A stretch of DNA of 6,340 nt from Emcibacteraceae bacterium (lineage in GTDB: Bacteria; Pseudomonadota; Alphaproteobacteria; Sphingomonadales; Emcibacteraceae), in NCBI GenBank assembly GCA_016763335.1, contig JAESUD010000235.1, positions 1 to 6,340 of the forward strand. Reading direction: 5' to 3'. Positions 5,634 through 6,340 of this stretch are shown here, in pieces. Made by a program: the position numbers and the translations under genes. The notes under the pieces were generated by a model. It was not told the origin of the DNA. It searched no databases and was given only the letters and a program-made list of their open reading frames with translations. Positions within the stretch are counted from its first letter, which is position 1; each line of letters starts with the position of its first letter.

Positions 5634-6340
5634 CGAACGGTGAGTTCACGACGGATGATTTTTTGGGCGGAAGAGTTAAGTTAAAACAGCCCAAGAAAGG
5701 TTATCGAGTTACCAGTGATAGCATTTTTCTTGCGGCATCACTTACCGTAAAACCAGATGAAAAAATTCTTGATATGGGGGCGGGAACTGGTGGTATTTTA
5801 TCATGTCTTGCTGCACGACTTGGAATTGACGATAAGAGCATAACAATGCACGGTATTGAAATTCAGGAGGACTTACTTTCATTAGCGAAAGAAAATGCAG
5901 GGAATGAAATAAAATATTTTAATGGCGATATATTAGGAGACGTACCCGGTTGTGAGCCAAACAGTTATCACCATGTGGTCAGTAATCCGCCTTATTACGA
6001 GAAAGGGACAGTTAGTCCATCACCCTATAAGTCAAAGGCCGTTGCTCACGGCGAAAATATGATTGATTTAAAAATTTGGATTGAACGAATGGTGAGGATG
6101 ACGCGGCCACGCGGTTATTTGACAATCGTTCACCGCGCCGATCGTTTGGATGATATTATTAGCGTTTTAAATAAAAAAACGGGATCGATTATTATCTATC
6201 CTTTTCATGCAAAAGCGCAAAAAGAGGCAAATCGGGTGATAATTCGTGCTCAAAAAGACGCAAATGGTCTTTTGGCCTTGAAATCCGGCATGATCGTGCA
6301 TAAGTCTGATGGAAATTATACTGACAACGCCGAAAATATT
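5630..6340 (+). CDS. TrmN6/YfiC-like SAM-dependent methyltransferase (3' end outside window)
   Basis: The frame runs from ATG at 5630 to the window edge, giving 237 residues without a stop. GYRVTSDSIFLAA (24-36) is the N-terminal signature of this family. DMGAGTGG (48-55) is SAM motif I, and GIEIQ (75-79) is the acidic loop at the end of strand 2. NPPY (119-122) is the catalytic motif of amino-group N-methyltransferases acting on adenine. KAVAHGE (136-142) and RPRGYLTIVHRADRL (159-173) are also family-typical. E. coli YfiC/TrmN6 makes m6A37 in tRNA1(Val); the same target is likely but unproven, since NPPY enzymes also modify other RNAs, DNA or proteins. Family length is about 240-260 residues, so probably only a short tail is missing. 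It overlaps the DUF2007 gene by ATGA. Confidence 0.87.
   Translation, partial: MTNGEFTTDDFLGGRVKLKQPKKGYRVTSDSIFLAASLTVKPDEKILDMGAGTGGILSCLAARLGIDDKSITMHGIEIQEDLLSLAKENAGNEIKYFNGDILGDVPGCEPNSYHHVVSNPPYYEKGTVSPSPYKSKAVAHGENMIDLKIWIERMVRMTRPRGYLTIVHRADRLDDIISVLNKKTGSIIIYPFHAKAQKEANRVIIRAQKDANGLLALKSGMIVHKSDGNYTDNAENI

Noticed and set aside
1..6340. Mobile element, CRISPR array, tRNA/rRNA, phage or defence genes
   Set aside because: I looked for direct repeats, terminal inverted repeats, transposase or integrase motifs and tRNA-like patterns and saw none; gene content is uniformly housekeeping.

Overview
The window is a stretch of bacterial chromosome carrying housekeeping genes, most likely from an AT-leaning alphaproteobacterium. 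Three things point there. The ATP synthase FO genes (atpI, atpB, atpE, b', b) form their own operon, separate from the F1 genes. There are two b-type stalk subunits, b' and b. The Smc tail has a [11 protein letters not shown]alker B region. The genus cannot be named from the sequence alone.

Layout, left to right. Bases 3-620 (+) hold the C-terminal end of the chromosome-condensation ATPase Smc, whose start lies off the left edge. Bases 621-826 are a spacer with a good sigma70-like promoter (TTGACA, 17 bases, TATGTT). It probably drives the FO operon at 827-3328 (+): atpI, atpB (a), atpE (c), b' and b. A strong hairpin terminator at 3349-3379 closes the operon. It also serves the convergent leftward transcript, whose last stop codon lies in its T tract.

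On the minus strand a two-gene unit reads leftward: a long-chain polyprenyl diphosphate synthase (4260-5282), probably making the quinone side chain, then a metallo-beta-lactamase-fold hydrolase of the LACTB2 type (3378-4256), only 3 nt downstream. A divergent control region (5283-5405) separates this unit from a rightward pair: a small DUF2007-family protein (5406-5633) and a TrmN6/YfiC-like SAM-dependent methyltransferase (from 5630, cut by the right edge), which overlap by ATGA.

The FO proteins build the membrane rotor/stator that couples proton flow to ATP synthesis, and the prenyl synthase supplies the quinone tail of the respiratory chain that generates the proton gradient. The neighbouring hydrolase, DUF2007 protein and methyltransferase have no proven link to this. 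I see no mobile element, CRISPR array, RNA gene or obviously new system. The most unusual non-coding signal is a set of nested inverted repeats with three GATC words exactly 10 nt apart, directly before the b' ribosome binding site. Four of the seven complete or nearly complete genes with assigned non-Smc starts upstream or downstream of the spacer (atpI, atpB, prenyl synthase, DUF2007) use GTG or TTG.
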